A stretch of 36,974 nucleotides of DNA from Sphingomonas parapaucimobilis NBRC 15100 (lineage in GTDB: Bacteria; Pseudomonadota; Alphaproteobacteria; Sphingomonadales; Sphingomonadaceae). A program made the translations under genes and the position numbers. The first letter of the stretch is position 1, and every line of letters begins with the position of its first letter. Below, one piece after another: positions 8,618-16,660 of this stretch. A model generated the notes under the pieces. The model saw nothing but the letters and a program-made list of their open reading frames with translations, was not told the origin of the DNA and ran no database searches. The DNA is taken from assembly GCF_000787715.1 (NCBI RefSeq), contig NZ_BBPI01000063.1, positions 1 to 36,974 on the forward strand, in the 5' to 3' direction.

Positions 8618-8654
8618 TGCGGAAACTCCCTGTTTTTCCGCCTCCTATGAATGA

Positions 8655-8669
8655 TGCCATGTTATTGCA
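8655..8669 (-). promoter_or_regulatory. Candidate Fur operator of the siderophore receptor
   Basis: TGCCATGTTATTGCA is an imperfect 15-base dyad with 5 of 7 symmetric positions matching, TGC-N9-GCA at the ends. It resembles the TGC...GCA Fur operators described in alphaproteobacteria such as Caulobacter. It lies 38 bases before the receptor start, where a promoter-overlapping repressor site would be expected. Confidence 0.42.
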
Positions 8670-8792
8670 AGTCAGTATCGAAAGCAAAAACGTTGCCGAT
8701 AGGGGTCATTTCGATGGGGAGGCCGTCGGACGGCAAATCGCATCGCCCGACCCTAGCCATGCCGGACACCCGCCCCCACATGGATCCCCGAC

Positions 8793-9197
8793 ATGGCGCT
8801 TCATCTGACCAAGGTCGCGTTCGGGGCGACCAGTATCGATCACCTGGCCGAACGACTGAAGATGCGGGCGCAGGAGGGGCCGGTGTTCCTGACCACGCGC
8901 TATCTGCCCAAGCGGCATGAGGAAGTGGCGGGGCAGGGCTCGCTGTTCTGGATCCTGAAGCATCAGCTGGTCGCACGCTCGCCGATCCTGTCCTTTGGCG
9001 AGGCCGAGGGCGGGCGGTGCGCGATCCATATCGATCCCGAACTGGTGCTGGTGCAGGCGCTGCCCCGGCGCGCGCATCAGGGCTGGCGCTATCTGGAGAC
9101 GGCGGACGCGCCCCCCGATCTGGGTGGGGCGGCGTCGGGGATCGATATGATGCCGCCGGTGCTGGTCGGCAAGCTGGTGGAACTGGGGCTGATCTAG
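8793..9197 (+). CDS. DUF1489 family protein
   Basis: A 134-residue protein beginning MALHLTKVAFGATSIDHL, with KRHEEVAGQGSLFWILKHQLVAR and a conserved QGWRYLE motif. This is the pattern and length of the DUF1489 family, small alphaproteobacterial proteins of unknown function. The ATG at 8793 gives the family's usual N-terminus. No signal peptide or membrane segment is present, so it is probably cytoplasmic. It is divergent from the siderophore receptor (175-base gap) and convergent with the ankyrin gene, with one palindrome between them. I cannot assign a role. Confidence 0.85.
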   Translation: MALHLTKVAFGATSIDHLAERLKMRAQEGPVFLTTRYLPKRHEEVAGQGSLFWILKHQLVARSPILSFGEAEGGRCAIHIDPELVLVQALPRRAHQGWRYLETADAPPDLGGAASGIDMMPPVLVGKLVELGLI

Positions 9198-9230
9198 GCT
9201 GATCGACATTCAAGGAGCTGAGACCGTATT

Positions 9231-9249
9231 CCTCCCCTTGCAGGGGAGG
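9231..9249. repeat. Family A palindrome, single copy
   Basis: CCTCCCCTTGCAGGGGAGG, the core of family A without the long arms. It lies between the stops of the convergent DUF1489 and ankyrin genes, where it could act as a two-way transcription end. Confidence 0.8.
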
Positions 9250-9277
9250 AATGAGCGAATGCCGGTCCGCCTCGGGT

Positions 9278-9877
9278 TCAGAACTTCGGACCCGCCACCG
9301 CCGCGCGGGTCTTTTTCGGGGTGTCGGCGAACAGCTTGGCGATCGCGGTGTTGCGCGCGTCCTGCGACGCATATTCGCGGGCCGAGAGACCGGCGACGCT
9401 GTCCGCCATGTCGGGATCGGCTCCGGCGTTTAGCAGCTCGCGGACCATGCCGATGTCATGGCGCTGCACCGCGCGGATCAGCGGGGTCTCGCCGGACGCA
9501 TTGCCGATATTCGGATTGGCCTTGGCCGCGGTCAGGATGCGGATCATCTCGGGCTGTCCGCCCGCCACCGCCAGCAGCAGCGGCGTATTGCCGCGCCCGT
9601 CGCGCAGGTTGGGATCGGCGCCCTTCTGGAGCAGGAAGCGCAGATAGGTTTCGTCGCCGCGCTTGATGACGATGTGCAGCGCGCCTTCGCCGCTGGTCAC
9701 GTCGCGGGTGTTGATGATGCTGGCGCCGGGGCGGTCCAGCATGTTGGTGACGTCATTGCCCTTGGCCTCGCGCACGGCCTGAAGGAATTTGTAGCTTTCC
9801 GACTGCATCATCTGCGCCGCGAGCGGCGTGGCGAGGCTGCCCAGAAGCACGGCGGCGAGCAGGGGGCGAAGGGACAT
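9278..9877 (-). CDS. Secreted ankyrin repeat protein
   Basis: A 199-residue protein from the ATG at 9877, which follows AGGATATCGTTTC. The frame is open upstream but the upstream part has no family resemblance, and the signal peptide MSLRPLLAAVLLGSLATPLAAQ begins exactly here. Mature residues 35-180 hold about four ankyrin repeats, seen as GEGALHIVIKRGDETYLRFLL, GNTPLLLAVAGGQPEMIRIL and GETPLIRAVQRHDIGMVREL, each with the A/G-D-P-N turn. Ankyrin repeats bind other proteins; this one probably acts in the periplasm. It is divergent from the SCO gene with a gap of 69 bases, so the two may share a promoter region. Partner unknown. Confidence 0.85.
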   Translation of the reverse strand: MSLRPLLAAVLLGSLATPLAAQMMQSESYKFLQAVREAKGNDVTNMLDRPGASIINTRDVTSGEGALHIVIKRGDETYLRFLLQKGADPNLRDGRGNTPLLLAVAGGQPEMIRILTAAKANPNIGNASGETPLIRAVQRHDIGMVRELLNAGADPDMADSVAGLSAREYASQDARNTAIAKLFADTPKKTRAAVAGPKF

Positions 9878-9946
9878 GAAACGATATCCTGAGCAATGGA
9901 GCATGGCTTGCGCCGAGCGATTTATCACAGCAAGGCTGTCGGCGTC

Positions 9947-10537
9947 ATGATCCGATTGTTCCTGTCCCTTCTGACCCTGCTGGCGCTTCCTCTGGCCGGT
10001 TGCGGCCCCTCCCAGCCCGAGGCGGAAGGGCCGCTGGCGGGCGCGAAGATCGGCGGGCCGTTCCAGCTGATCGATGCCAAGGGGAAGACCGTCACCGACC
10101 GCGATTTCGCCGGGCGCTACCGCGTGATGTATTTCGGCTATACCTTCTGCCCCGATGTCTGCCCCACCGATATGCAGGCGATCGCGGCGGGCCTGAAGCT
10201 GCTCGACAAGAGCGCGCCCGCCAAGGCGAAGAAGATCGCGCCGATCTTCATCACCCTCGACCCCGAACGCGACACGCCCGCCGTGGTCGGCCGCTTCGCC
10301 GCCGCCTTCGACCCGCGCATTATCGGCTTGACCGGCACGCCTGCCCAGATCGAGGCGGTGAAGAAGGCCTATGCCGTCTGGGCGGCCAAGGGCGACAAAT
10401 CGCCCGGCGGTGGCTATCTGGTGAACCATAGCCGCCAGGTCTATCTGATGGACCCGTCGAACAAGCCGCTGGCGCTGGTCCCGGCGGACGAGGGGCCGGA
10501 GGCGGTCGCCAAGACGCTCGACCAGTGGGTGCGCTGA
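9947..10537 (+). CDS. SCO1/SenC family copper-binding lipoprotein
   Basis: A 196-residue protein. The start at 9947 gives a proper lipoprotein signal, with lipobox LAGC and the lipidated cysteine at residue 19; an upstream ATG at 9896 would bury it. The thioredoxin-like fold follows, with the copper site C68-P-D-V-C72 and the partner His161 in NHSRQVYLMD. SCO proteins deliver copper to the CuA site of cytochrome c oxidase or act as thiol reductases at it. The stop overlaps the next gene's ATG by one base (TGATG), so the cysteine-cluster gene is translationally coupled. No oxidase genes are in the window. Confidence 0.93.
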   Translation: MIRLFLSLLTLLALPLAGCGPSQPEAEGPLAGAKIGGPFQLIDAKGKTVTDRDFAGRYRVMYFGYTFCPDVCPTDMQAIAAGLKLLDKSAPAKAKKIAPIFITLDPERDTPAVVGRFAAAFDPRIIGLTGTPAQIEAVKKAYAVWAAKGDKSPGGGYLVNHSRQVYLMDPSNKPLALVPADEGPEAVAKTLDQWVR

Positions 10538-10965
10538 TGGAGCGTTTCTGGGAAAAGCCGATCGAAAGCCTCGACCGCGCGCAGTGGGAGGCCTTGTGCG
10601 ACGGCTGCGGCAAATGCTGCATCCACAAGCTGGAGGATGAGGAGACGGGCGAGCTGGTGCCGACCAACGTCGCCTGTCGCCTGCTCGACCGGCGTAGCGG
10701 GCAATGCTCCAACTATCGCCACCGCCGCGCCTTTGTCAGCGAGTGCGTGCGGCTGACCATGGGCAATGTCCGGTCGATCGACTGGCTGCCCACCACCTGC
10801 GCCTATCGCCTGCGCGCGGCGAACGAGCCGTTGCCCGACTGGCATTATCTGATCTGCGGCGACCGCGAGGCGGTACACCGCGCCGGGCAGTCGGTGCGCG
10901 GCTGGACGATCAGCGAGGATGATGCGGGCGATTTCGAAAATCATATCGTGGACCGGGAATTGTGA
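10537..10965 (+). CDS. YcgN/YkgJ-type cysteine cluster protein
   Basis: A 142-residue cytoplasmic protein beginning MERFWEKPIESLDRAQWEALC. The cysteine cluster C21-D-G-C24-G-K-C27-C28 and later cysteines in NVACRLL, GQCSNY and SECVRL match the UPF0260 (YcgN) family, which is predicted to bind zinc or an iron-sulfur cluster; its function is unknown. A GTG 12 bases upstream is possible but the ATG overlapping the SCO stop is the normal family start. It is coupled at both ends: one base to SCO, four bases (GTGA) to the YgjP-like gene. Confidence 0.88.
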   Translation: MERFWEKPIESLDRAQWEALCDGCGKCCIHKLEDEETGELVPTNVACRLLDRRSGQCSNYRHRRAFVSECVRLTMGNVRSIDWLPTTCAYRLRAANEPLPDWHYLICGDREAVHRAGQSVRGWTISEDDAGDFENHIVDREL

Positions 10966-11630
10966 TCGACGAAGTCGTACGGCACCCCACGGCCAAGACC
11001 ATCCGCCTCAGCATCGATCCCGCCACCGGCACCGCGCGGCTGGTCGTGCCCAAGCGGGCGGGCCTCAAAAAGGCGCTCGCCTGGGCCGAGGACAAGAAGG
11101 ACTGGATCGCCGCGCAGCGTGCGCGGCTGCCGCATCCACGCCCCTTCGTGCCGGGCGGGGCGATCCCGTTCGGCGACACGGTGCTGACGCTGGAATGGGA
11201 GGAAGGCCGCGCCCGCGTCATCCAGCGCGACGGCGACCGGCTGATCGCCTCCGGCCCGATCGAGACGCTCGGACGCCGGGTCGAGGCGTGGTTGAAGCGG
11301 CAGGCGCTGGAGACGCTGGCGCGCGAAACGGCGGAGGTCGCGCGCCTGGCGGGCGTCACCGTGTCCAAGGTCAGCGTCGCCGATCCCAAGGCGCGCTGGG
11401 GAAGCTGCGCGTCGACCGGCGCGATCCGCTATAGCTGGCGGTTGATCCTGGCGCCCGGCTATGTCCGCCGCGCGACGGTGGCGCATGAGGTCGCGCACCG
11501 CATCCATATGAACCACGCCCCCGCCTTCCACGCGCTCGTCGCCGAGCTGCTGGGCGAGGACCCCGCGCCCGCCACCACCTGGTTGCGGCAGCATGGCGCG
11601 GGACTTCACTGGTTCGGCCGGTCGTCCTGA
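10962..11630 (+). CDS. YgjP-like zinc metallopeptidase (DUF45, SprT-like)
   Basis: A 222-residue protein starting with GTG at 10962, within the GTGA overlap with the gene before. The C-terminal half has DPKARWGSCASTGAIRYSWRL and the zinc motif H175-E-V-A-H179 followed by MNHAPAFHALVAE, the signature of the YgjP/DUF45 family of M48-related metal-dependent hydrolases. The substrate is unknown. It ends a three-gene coupled set of metal-binding proteins (SCO, cysteine cluster, metallopeptidase). Its last 25 bases overlap the 3' end of the convergent penicillin-binding protein gene. Confidence 0.9.
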   Translation: MIDEVVRHPTAKTIRLSIDPATGTARLVVPKRAGLKKALAWAEDKKDWIAAQRARLPHPRPFVPGGAIPFGDTVLTLEWEEGRARVIQRDGDRLIASGPIETLGRRVEAWLKRQALETLARETAEVARLAGVTVSKVSVADPKARWGSCASTGAIRYSWRLILAPGYVRRATVAHEVAHRIHMNHAPAFHALVAELLGEDPAPATTWLRQHGAGLHWFGRSS

Positions 11631-13807
11631 CGTTCGCGGGGTAGGCCACGGGGCGGGTTGCCGGGCGCACGCGGTTCGCGCGTCGCCCCGCCGCCGCGAC
11701 CCGTCACCCGGTCGATCCACGCCTGATCCAGCCGCTGCGGTGGCGTCGGCGCCTGGGCAGGTTGTTGCGGCTGGGCCGGGGCACCCGGCTGCGGCTGCTG
11801 GATCGGCACCGGCGCACCCGGCTCGCGGTGGGTCGGAATCTCGACCGCCTCGCTGCCGTCCTCGGGCGCACCCGCACTGGGCGGGGGCAGCGGGTTGCCA
11901 TCGGCATCGACCGCCGCAACGCCATTGTCGGGCTGGCCGAAATAGCTCTCCTCATCGGGCTCCAGCTGCCATTCGGGCAGCGTGACCTGGGTGTCGAACT
12001 GCTCGATCGGACGGTTGGCGACCGCGACGCGCATATAATCCGCAAAGGCCTTGGCGGGCGCGGTGCCGCCGTGCAGCCCGGCGACCGGCTTGCCATTGTC
12101 GCGGCCCATCCAGACGCCGGTGGTGATTCCGCTGGAGAAGCCCAGGAACCAGCCATCCTTGGAACTGGTCGTCGTGCCCGTCTTGCCCGCGACCGGCCGC
12201 CCGATCTGCGCGGCGCGACCCGTGCCGGTGTTGACCGTGGTCTGGAGCAGGTCGGTCATCTCGGCGGCGATATAGGGGGCGACCAGCACATGGCTGCGGT
12301 CCACCTCATGGGTGTAGATGGTCTGGCCGTTCGCCACGACCTTGGTGATACCGTACGGCGTCACCTTCACGCCCTTGTTGGAGATGCTGGCAAAGGCGGC
12401 GACCATGTCGATCACATGGACTTCCGATGTGCCCAGCACCATCGAGGGATGGGTGTTGACCGGCGTGGTGATGCCGAAGCGGCGCGCCATGTCGGCGACC
12501 GTCTGAAAACCCACTTCCTGGCCCAGCTTGGCCGCCACGGTGTTCAGCGAATAGGCAAAGGCGGTGCGAAGCGAGACGCTGCCCGAATTGCGGCGCGAAT
12601 CGTTGCGCGGGGACCAGCCGTCGATGGTGACGGGTTCGTCGACCACCTGGTCCTCGGGCTTGTGGCCCGCCTCCAGCGCGGCGAGATAGACGAACAGCTT
12701 GAACGCCGAACCCGGCTGGCGAACCGCCGTCGTTGCGCGGTTATAGTTGGTGGACACGTAATCCAGCCCGCCGACCATCGCGCGCACGCTGCCGTCGCGG
12801 TCCAGGCTGACCAGTGCGCCCTGCGTCCCCGGAGGGGCATCCTTGCGGACGGCGGCATCGGCGGCGCGCTGCATGTTGAGGTCGAGCGTCGTCCACACGT
12901 CGAGCGGCGCGCTTTGCTCATCGATCAGCGTGTCGAGCTGGGGCAGCGCCCAGTCGGTGAAATAGCGGACCGAATTCTGCCTCGGCTCGGGCGCGAGCTT
13001 GAGCGCCTGCGGATCGGCATTGGCGGCCTGGGACGGGGTGATGAAGCCGTTGCGCTCCATCTGCTGGATGACCACGCCCGCGCGGCCCACGGCGGCCTCG
13101 GCATCGGCGGTCGGCGAATAGTTGGACGGCGCCTTGACCAGCCCGGCGATCACCGCGGCCTCCGACAGGCTCAGATGTTCGGCACCGTGGCCGAAGAATT
13201 TCCGGCTGGCGGCGTCGATGCCGTACGCCCCGCCTCCATAATAGACCTTGTTGAGGTACAGCTCGAGGATCTGGTTCTTCGAGAATTTCAGCTCCATCGC
13301 CAGCGCCAGGATCGCCTCGCGGAACTTGCGGCCGAACTTCTTCTGGTTGTTCAGGAAGATGGTGCGCGTGATCTGCTGGGTGATGGTCGAGCCGCCCTGT
13401 TTCCAGCGACCCTTTTCCAGCCGGACCTCGACCGAGCGGGCGATGCCGATCGGGTCGACGCCGGGATGCTGGCGGAAGCGGCGATCCTCGACCGCGATCG
13501 TCGCGTCGCGCATGACGATCGGGATCTTGTCATAGGACAGCCACTCGCCATAGCTCGGCCCGAGCGAGACGATCACCGTGCCGTCGGCGGCATGGACGCG
13601 GATCATCTGGCCGTTGGGCGAGGATTTCAGCTCCTCGAAGCTCGGCAGCTGCGACTTGGCGACGAAGACCGCGATGGCCAGCGCACCGACCGCCAGGACG
13701 GCGAGGCCGATCAGGACCTGCAGGGTTACGACGATCCGGCGCCGCCAGGGAGAGCGGGGCTTGGAGGAGCGGGGCCGGGGAGACCGGGAAGACGACGCGC
13801 GAGGCAT
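11606..13807 (-). CDS. PBP1A family class A penicillin-binding protein
   Basis: A 733-residue bifunctional murein synthase. A basic N-terminus precedes one membrane anchor (about residues 24-50). The GT51 transglycosylase domain follows, with catalytic Glu107 in EDRRF and QGGSTITQQ (137-145). The transpeptidase domain has S367-A-F-K370, S420-L-N422 and K542-T-G-T-T. It polymerises and cross-links peptidoglycan at the periplasmic face of the inner membrane. The last 120 residues are rich in Pro, Gln and Gly and look disordered. Shorter than E. coli PBP1A (about 850) because the extra inter-domain module is missing, as is common in sphingomonads. Its end overlaps the YgjP-like gene by 25 bases on the opposite strand. 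Confidence 0.95.
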   Translation of the reverse strand: MPRASSSRSPRPRSSKPRSPWRRRIVVTLQVLIGLAVLAVGALAIAVFVAKSQLPSFEELKSSPNGQMIRVHAADGTVIVSLGPSYGEWLSYDKIPIVMRDATIAVEDRRFRQHPGVDPIGIARSVEVRLEKGRWKQGGSTITQQITRTIFLNNQKKFGRKFREAILALAMELKFSKNQILELYLNKVYYGGGAYGIDAASRKFFGHGAEHLSLSEAAVIAGLVKAPSNYSPTADAEAAVGRAGVVIQQMERNGFITPSQAANADPQALKLAPEPRQNSVRYFTDWALPQLDTLIDEQSAPLDVWTTLDLNMQRAADAAVRKDAPPGTQGALVSLDRDGSVRAMVGGLDYVSTNYNRATTAVRQPGSAFKLFVYLAALEAGHKPEDQVVDEPVTIDGWSPRNDSRRNSGSVSLRTAFAYSLNTVAAKLGQEVGFQTVADMARRFGITTPVNTHPSMVLGTSEVHVIDMVAAFASISNKGVKVTPYGITKVVANGQTIYTHEVDRSHVLVAPYIAAEMTDLLQTTVNTGTGRAAQIGRPVAGKTGTTTSSKDGWFLGFSSGITTGVWMGRDNGKPVAGLHGGTAPAKAFADYMRVAVANRPIEQFDTQVTLPEWQLEPDEESYFGQPDNGVAAVDADGNPLPPPSAGAPEDGSEAVEIPTHREPGAPVPIQQPQPGAPAQPQQPAQAPTPPQRLDQAWIDRVTGRGGGATREPRAPGNPPRGLPRERQDDRPNQ

Positions 13808-14009
13808 GGGACGGCTCGCGAATTACAGGGCTTTGGACATGACCACAAGCGGCCGATGCCGCATCACGTCTTGCGCGGGGCTGAACCGGCGACACCTCGA
13901 CGCATGCTTCGCACGGATATCGGGTCAAACATGTTAGTCTTTTATACGGGATCGGGTAGTAAAGGACCCCGAAGCCGAATGCGGGGTGAGATCGGTGGAA
14001 AGGGCAGGG

Positions 14010-14600
14010 ATGGAACAGGTCGAACAGCAGCAGGGCACGTCGGCGGAACGCCGTGCGGGCAAGCGGCATTCGGCCGTCCTTCTTCTCGGCAAGATTTGCG
14101 GCGACAAGCCCGGCGTCTGTCTGGTCCATAATATCTCGGCGACCGGCCTGATGGCGCGATTCGTTGATATTCCGACGGTGGGCCAGTCCATCTGTATCGA
14201 GGTGCGCGGCCTGTCCCCCATTTCCGGCACCGTCCGCTGGGTCAATGGCCGCAAGGCGGGCGTGCAGTTCGATTCGCCCCAACCCTATGAGCGGATCTTC
14301 TCGCATGAGAATGAGGACGGCACGATCCCGCGCGCGCCGCGCTTCGCCGTCACGCTGGCCGCCGATGTGCGGGTGGGCACCCACAAGTTCACGACCGCAA
14401 TGATCGACGTGTCGGCGGGTGGCGCGAAGATGGTCGCCGAGGGGAAGATCCAGCCGGGTCTGGCGGGCCATATCGTCGTGCGCCCGCTGGGCACCGCGAT
14501 CTCGGGCACGGTCGCCTGGGTCAAGGACGGCCGCTTCGGCTTCCGATTCGTCTCGCCCCTGTCCATGGACGCGCTTGCGGCGATCGTCGCGCTGCGCTGA
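14010..14600 (+). CDS. Tandem PilZ domain protein
   Basis: A 196-residue soluble protein. The ATG at 14010 follows GGAAAGGG; an in-frame GTG at 13986 is possible. Two PilZ-like domains are visible. The first, residues 12-95, has both c-di-GMP motifs: R15-A-G-K-R19 and N41-I-S-A-T-G46. The second, residues 105-195, keeps D133-V-S-A-G-G138 but not RxxxR (only RAPR at 108-111), so it may not bind the nucleotide in the usual way. PilZ proteins are receptors that pass c-di-GMP levels to motility, polysaccharide export or cell-cycle targets. The gene is divergent from the penicillin-binding protein; no partner gene is next to it. Confidence 0.85.
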   Translation: MEQVEQQQGTSAERRAGKRHSAVLLLGKICGDKPGVCLVHNISATGLMARFVDIPTVGQSICIEVRGLSPISGTVRWVNGRKAGVQFDSPQPYERIFSHENEDGTIPRAPRFAVTLAADVRVGTHKFTTAMIDVSAGGAKMVAEGKIQPGLAGHIVVRPLGTAISGTVAWVKDGRFGFRFVSPLSMDALAAIVALR

Positions 14601-14654
14601 CCCATCCTGCCCGATGGCGTGCGCCGGTTCAGGGCCGATCGACATTCCTCTATT
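14601..14654. other. Start of a 363-base gene-free stretch (14601-14963)
   Basis: The stretch from the PilZ stop to the tRNA 3' end holds a full family A repeat (14655-14787) and about 175 bases with no convincing feature. Several small frames cross it but none has a ribosome binding site with a recognisable product. Confidence 0.5.
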
Positions 14655-14787
14655 CCTCCCCTGGCAGGGGAGGTGGCAGGCCGAAGGCCTGACGCAGGGG
14701 TGTCCTGCTGGAACAGGCGGGTCAACGATCGCGACCGGTGACACCCCTCCACCAGCTTCGCTGGTCCCCCTCCCCTTGCAGGGGAGG
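14655..14787. repeat. Family A repeat element, full-length copy
   Basis: Outer palindromes CCTCCCCTGGCAGGGGAGG (14655-14673) and CCTCCCCTTGCAGGGGAGG (14769-14787). Left arm has a GGCAGGCCGAAGGCCTGACG-type inner palindrome; right arm has CCACCAGCTTCGCTGGTCC. The same right arm appears in the copy at 20421-20544. Confidence 0.85.
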
Positions 14788-14963
14788 AAGGAGGACAATG
14801 CGCGCTGAATGTCGATTGGGCCTAACCCCCTCCCGTCGAGAGGGGCCAGGGCAGGCAAGGTATCCCTGCTTGTCGATCCTGTTCACGCACAGGCCGCAGA
14901 CATGCCGACAGGCACCGGGCGAATTCTCGCTCGAGGCATTTCCATCGGATTTTCGGAAAAATC

Positions 14964-15050
14964 TGGTGCGGTCGAGAAGACTCGAACTTCCACGGCCTTT
15001 CGGCCACAACGACCTCAACGTTGCGCGTCTACCAATTCCGCCACGACCGC
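14964..15050 (-). tRNA. tRNA-Leu(GAG)
   Basis: Read on the minus strand from 15050, an 87-base class II tRNA. The acceptor GCGGTCG (15050-15044) pairs with CGACCGC (14974-14968), followed by an encoded ACCA (14967-14964). The D-arm has the leucine-type AATTGGTAGACGCG. The anticodon arm CAACG/TTGAGGT/CGTTG gives anticodon GAG, followed by a long variable arm and TTCGAGTC in the T-arm. It reads CUC and CUU codons. It is a single tRNA gene, transcribed away from the MATE gene. Confidence 0.96.
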
Positions 15051-15202
15051 ACTCGATAGTCACCACCGGCAAGCCGGAGGGCTGGTAGGCGGGTGCCCCT
15101 AGCAAAGCGATACGGGTAGCGCAATGGCTTTCGTCGACGATGTGCATTTGTCGGTCGCCGCCGATGGTTCTTTCTGCCGCCCCGAGGCTTTAGGAGCAGG
15201 GC

Positions 15203-16585
15203 ATGACCTTATCCCTTCGCCCCGACCGCGCCGAGGCACGCCGCCTGCTGGGCCTTGCCTGGCCCGTGATGCTGACCAGCCTCAACTGGACGATCCTGCA
15301 CGTCACCGATGTGATCGTGGTCGGTCGGGTGGGCGAGCATGAGGTCGCCGCGCTTTCGGCCAGCCGGTCGCTGACCTATGTCGCGATCGTCACCGGGCTG
15401 GCCTGGCTGTCGGGCGTGCTGGTCCGGGCGTCGCGCGCCGACGGGGCGGGTGATTTGCCCGAAACGGGGCAGGCGTTGCGCGACGGCATGGTGCTGGGGC
15501 TGATCCTGGGCGTGGCGGCAATGCTGATCCTGGGATTGGGCGGCGCGAGCCTGCTGGCGGGGATCGGGGTCGCGTCCTCGCTGATCGAACCCGGCGCGCG
15601 CGTCGTGGCCGTCATGGCGCTGGGCTATCCGTTCCAGATGGTCATGATCGCGGCCAGTTTCTTCCTCGAGGGGATCAGCCGTCCGCGCCGGGTGACGATG
15701 GTCAATCTGTCGATCCTGCCGATCAACGCAGCGCTCGCCTGGGCGCTGGCGGGCGGTGAGCTGGGACTGCCCGCCCTGGGGGCGGTCGGTGCGGCGCTGG
15801 CGACGGTGATCGCCTCGGCCCTGGGGGCGGTGGCGATGGTGGCCAGCGCGATGCGGCTGCCGCGCGGCGAGCAGCGCGGCGTGCGGCGGCTGGACCGTGC
15901 CGCCTGGGCGCCGACGCTGGCGGGGGCGGCCGGGCTGGCGCGATTCGGGCTGGTGCCCGCCATCGCCTCGGGCCTGGAACTGGCCGGGTTCGCGATCCTC
16001 ATCGCGCTGTCCACCCGGCTCGGCGATGCGACGGCGCATGGGTTCCAGATCGTCTTCTCGGTCCACAACGTCACCTTCGCGCTGGCGATCGGCCTGGGAT
16101 CGGCGGCGGGGGTGCGGGCGGGCAATGCGGTGGGCGAGGGCACGGCCCCGGCGGCGGTGTCGCGCACCCTGCTGGCGGTCGGGATCGCGGCGCTGACCAT
16201 GGGCATGTGCAGCCTGATCTTATGGACGATGCCCGCAGCGGTCGTCGGCGCCTTCCCCGCGCTGCCGGAGGCGCATGCGGCGGCGGTGGCGATGTTGATG
16301 ATCTGGGCACCCTTTATCCTGTTCGACGGGGTGCAGGTCGTGCTGGTCTATGCGCTGCGCTCGCTGAACGATCAGGTGGCGGCGGGGATCAACAGCATCA
16401 TCGCCTATTTCGTCGTGACCGGCGGGGTGGGCTGGTGGCTGGTCGCCAGCGGCTGGGGCGCGCCGGCGCTCGCCTGGGCTTCGGGGATGGGGATGCTGGT
16501 CGCGGCAGTCCTGCACGGCACGCGGTTCGCGGTCATCGCGCGGCGGTTGCGGGATTCCCGTGGCCTTCGACTTCGCTCAGGCTGA
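15203..16585 (+). CDS. MATE family efflux transporter
   Basis: A 460-residue inner-membrane protein with about twelve hydrophobic segments in two similar halves. The N-terminus runs RRLLGLAWPVMLTSLNWTILHVTDVIVVGRVG, the usual opening of MatE proteins. The ATG at 15203 follows AGGAG. MATE proteins export cationic compounds in exchange for protons or sodium; the substrate is unknown. The last seven codons, including the TGA at 16583-16585, lie inside a family B repeat that begins at 16565, so the C-terminal LRLRSG is repeat-encoded. No regulator is adjacent. Confidence 0.92.
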   Translation: MTLSLRPDRAEARRLLGLAWPVMLTSLNWTILHVTDVIVVGRVGEHEVAALSASRSLTYVAIVTGLAWLSGVLVRASRADGAGDLPETGQALRDGMVLGLILGVAAMLILGLGGASLLAGIGVASSLIEPGARVVAVMALGYPFQMVMIAASFFLEGISRPRRVTMVNLSILPINAALAWALAGGELGLPALGAVGAALATVIASALGAVAMVASAMRLPRGEQRGVRRLDRAAWAPTLAGAAGLARFGLVPAIASGLELAGFAILIALSTRLGDATAHGFQIVFSVHNVTFALAIGLGSAAGVRAGNAVGEGTAPAAVSRTLLAVGIAALTMGMCSLILWTMPAAVVGAFPALPEAHAAAVAMLMIWAPFILFDGVQVVLVYALRSLNDQVAAGINSIIAYFVVTGGVGWWLVASGWGAPALAWASGMGMLVAAVLHGTRFAVIARRLRDSRGLRLRSG

Positions 16586-16642
16586 ACGGAGGTTGGTAGA
16601 AGGCCCCATTCCCTCACGCCGTTCAGGCCGAGCGAAGTCGAA
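16565..16642. repeat. Family B inverted repeat pair
   Basis: Two facing copies of a unit of about 25 bases: CTTCGACTTCGCTCAGGCTG + AACGGA (16565-16590) and its near inverse (16619-16642) around a 28-base spacer. The same unit occurs at 29347-29425 and 32339-32426. Such CTTCGACTTCGCTCAG units are frequent between genes in sphingomonads as I know them. This copy begins inside the MATE coding sequence and supplies its stop codon. Confidence 0.85.
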
Positions 16643-16660
16643 TGCTCCGCCCCGAACGCC

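Noticed and set aside
9896..9946. Upstream start for the SCO protein
   Set aside because: It would place 17 residues before a proper lipoprotein signal peptide that starts at 9947.
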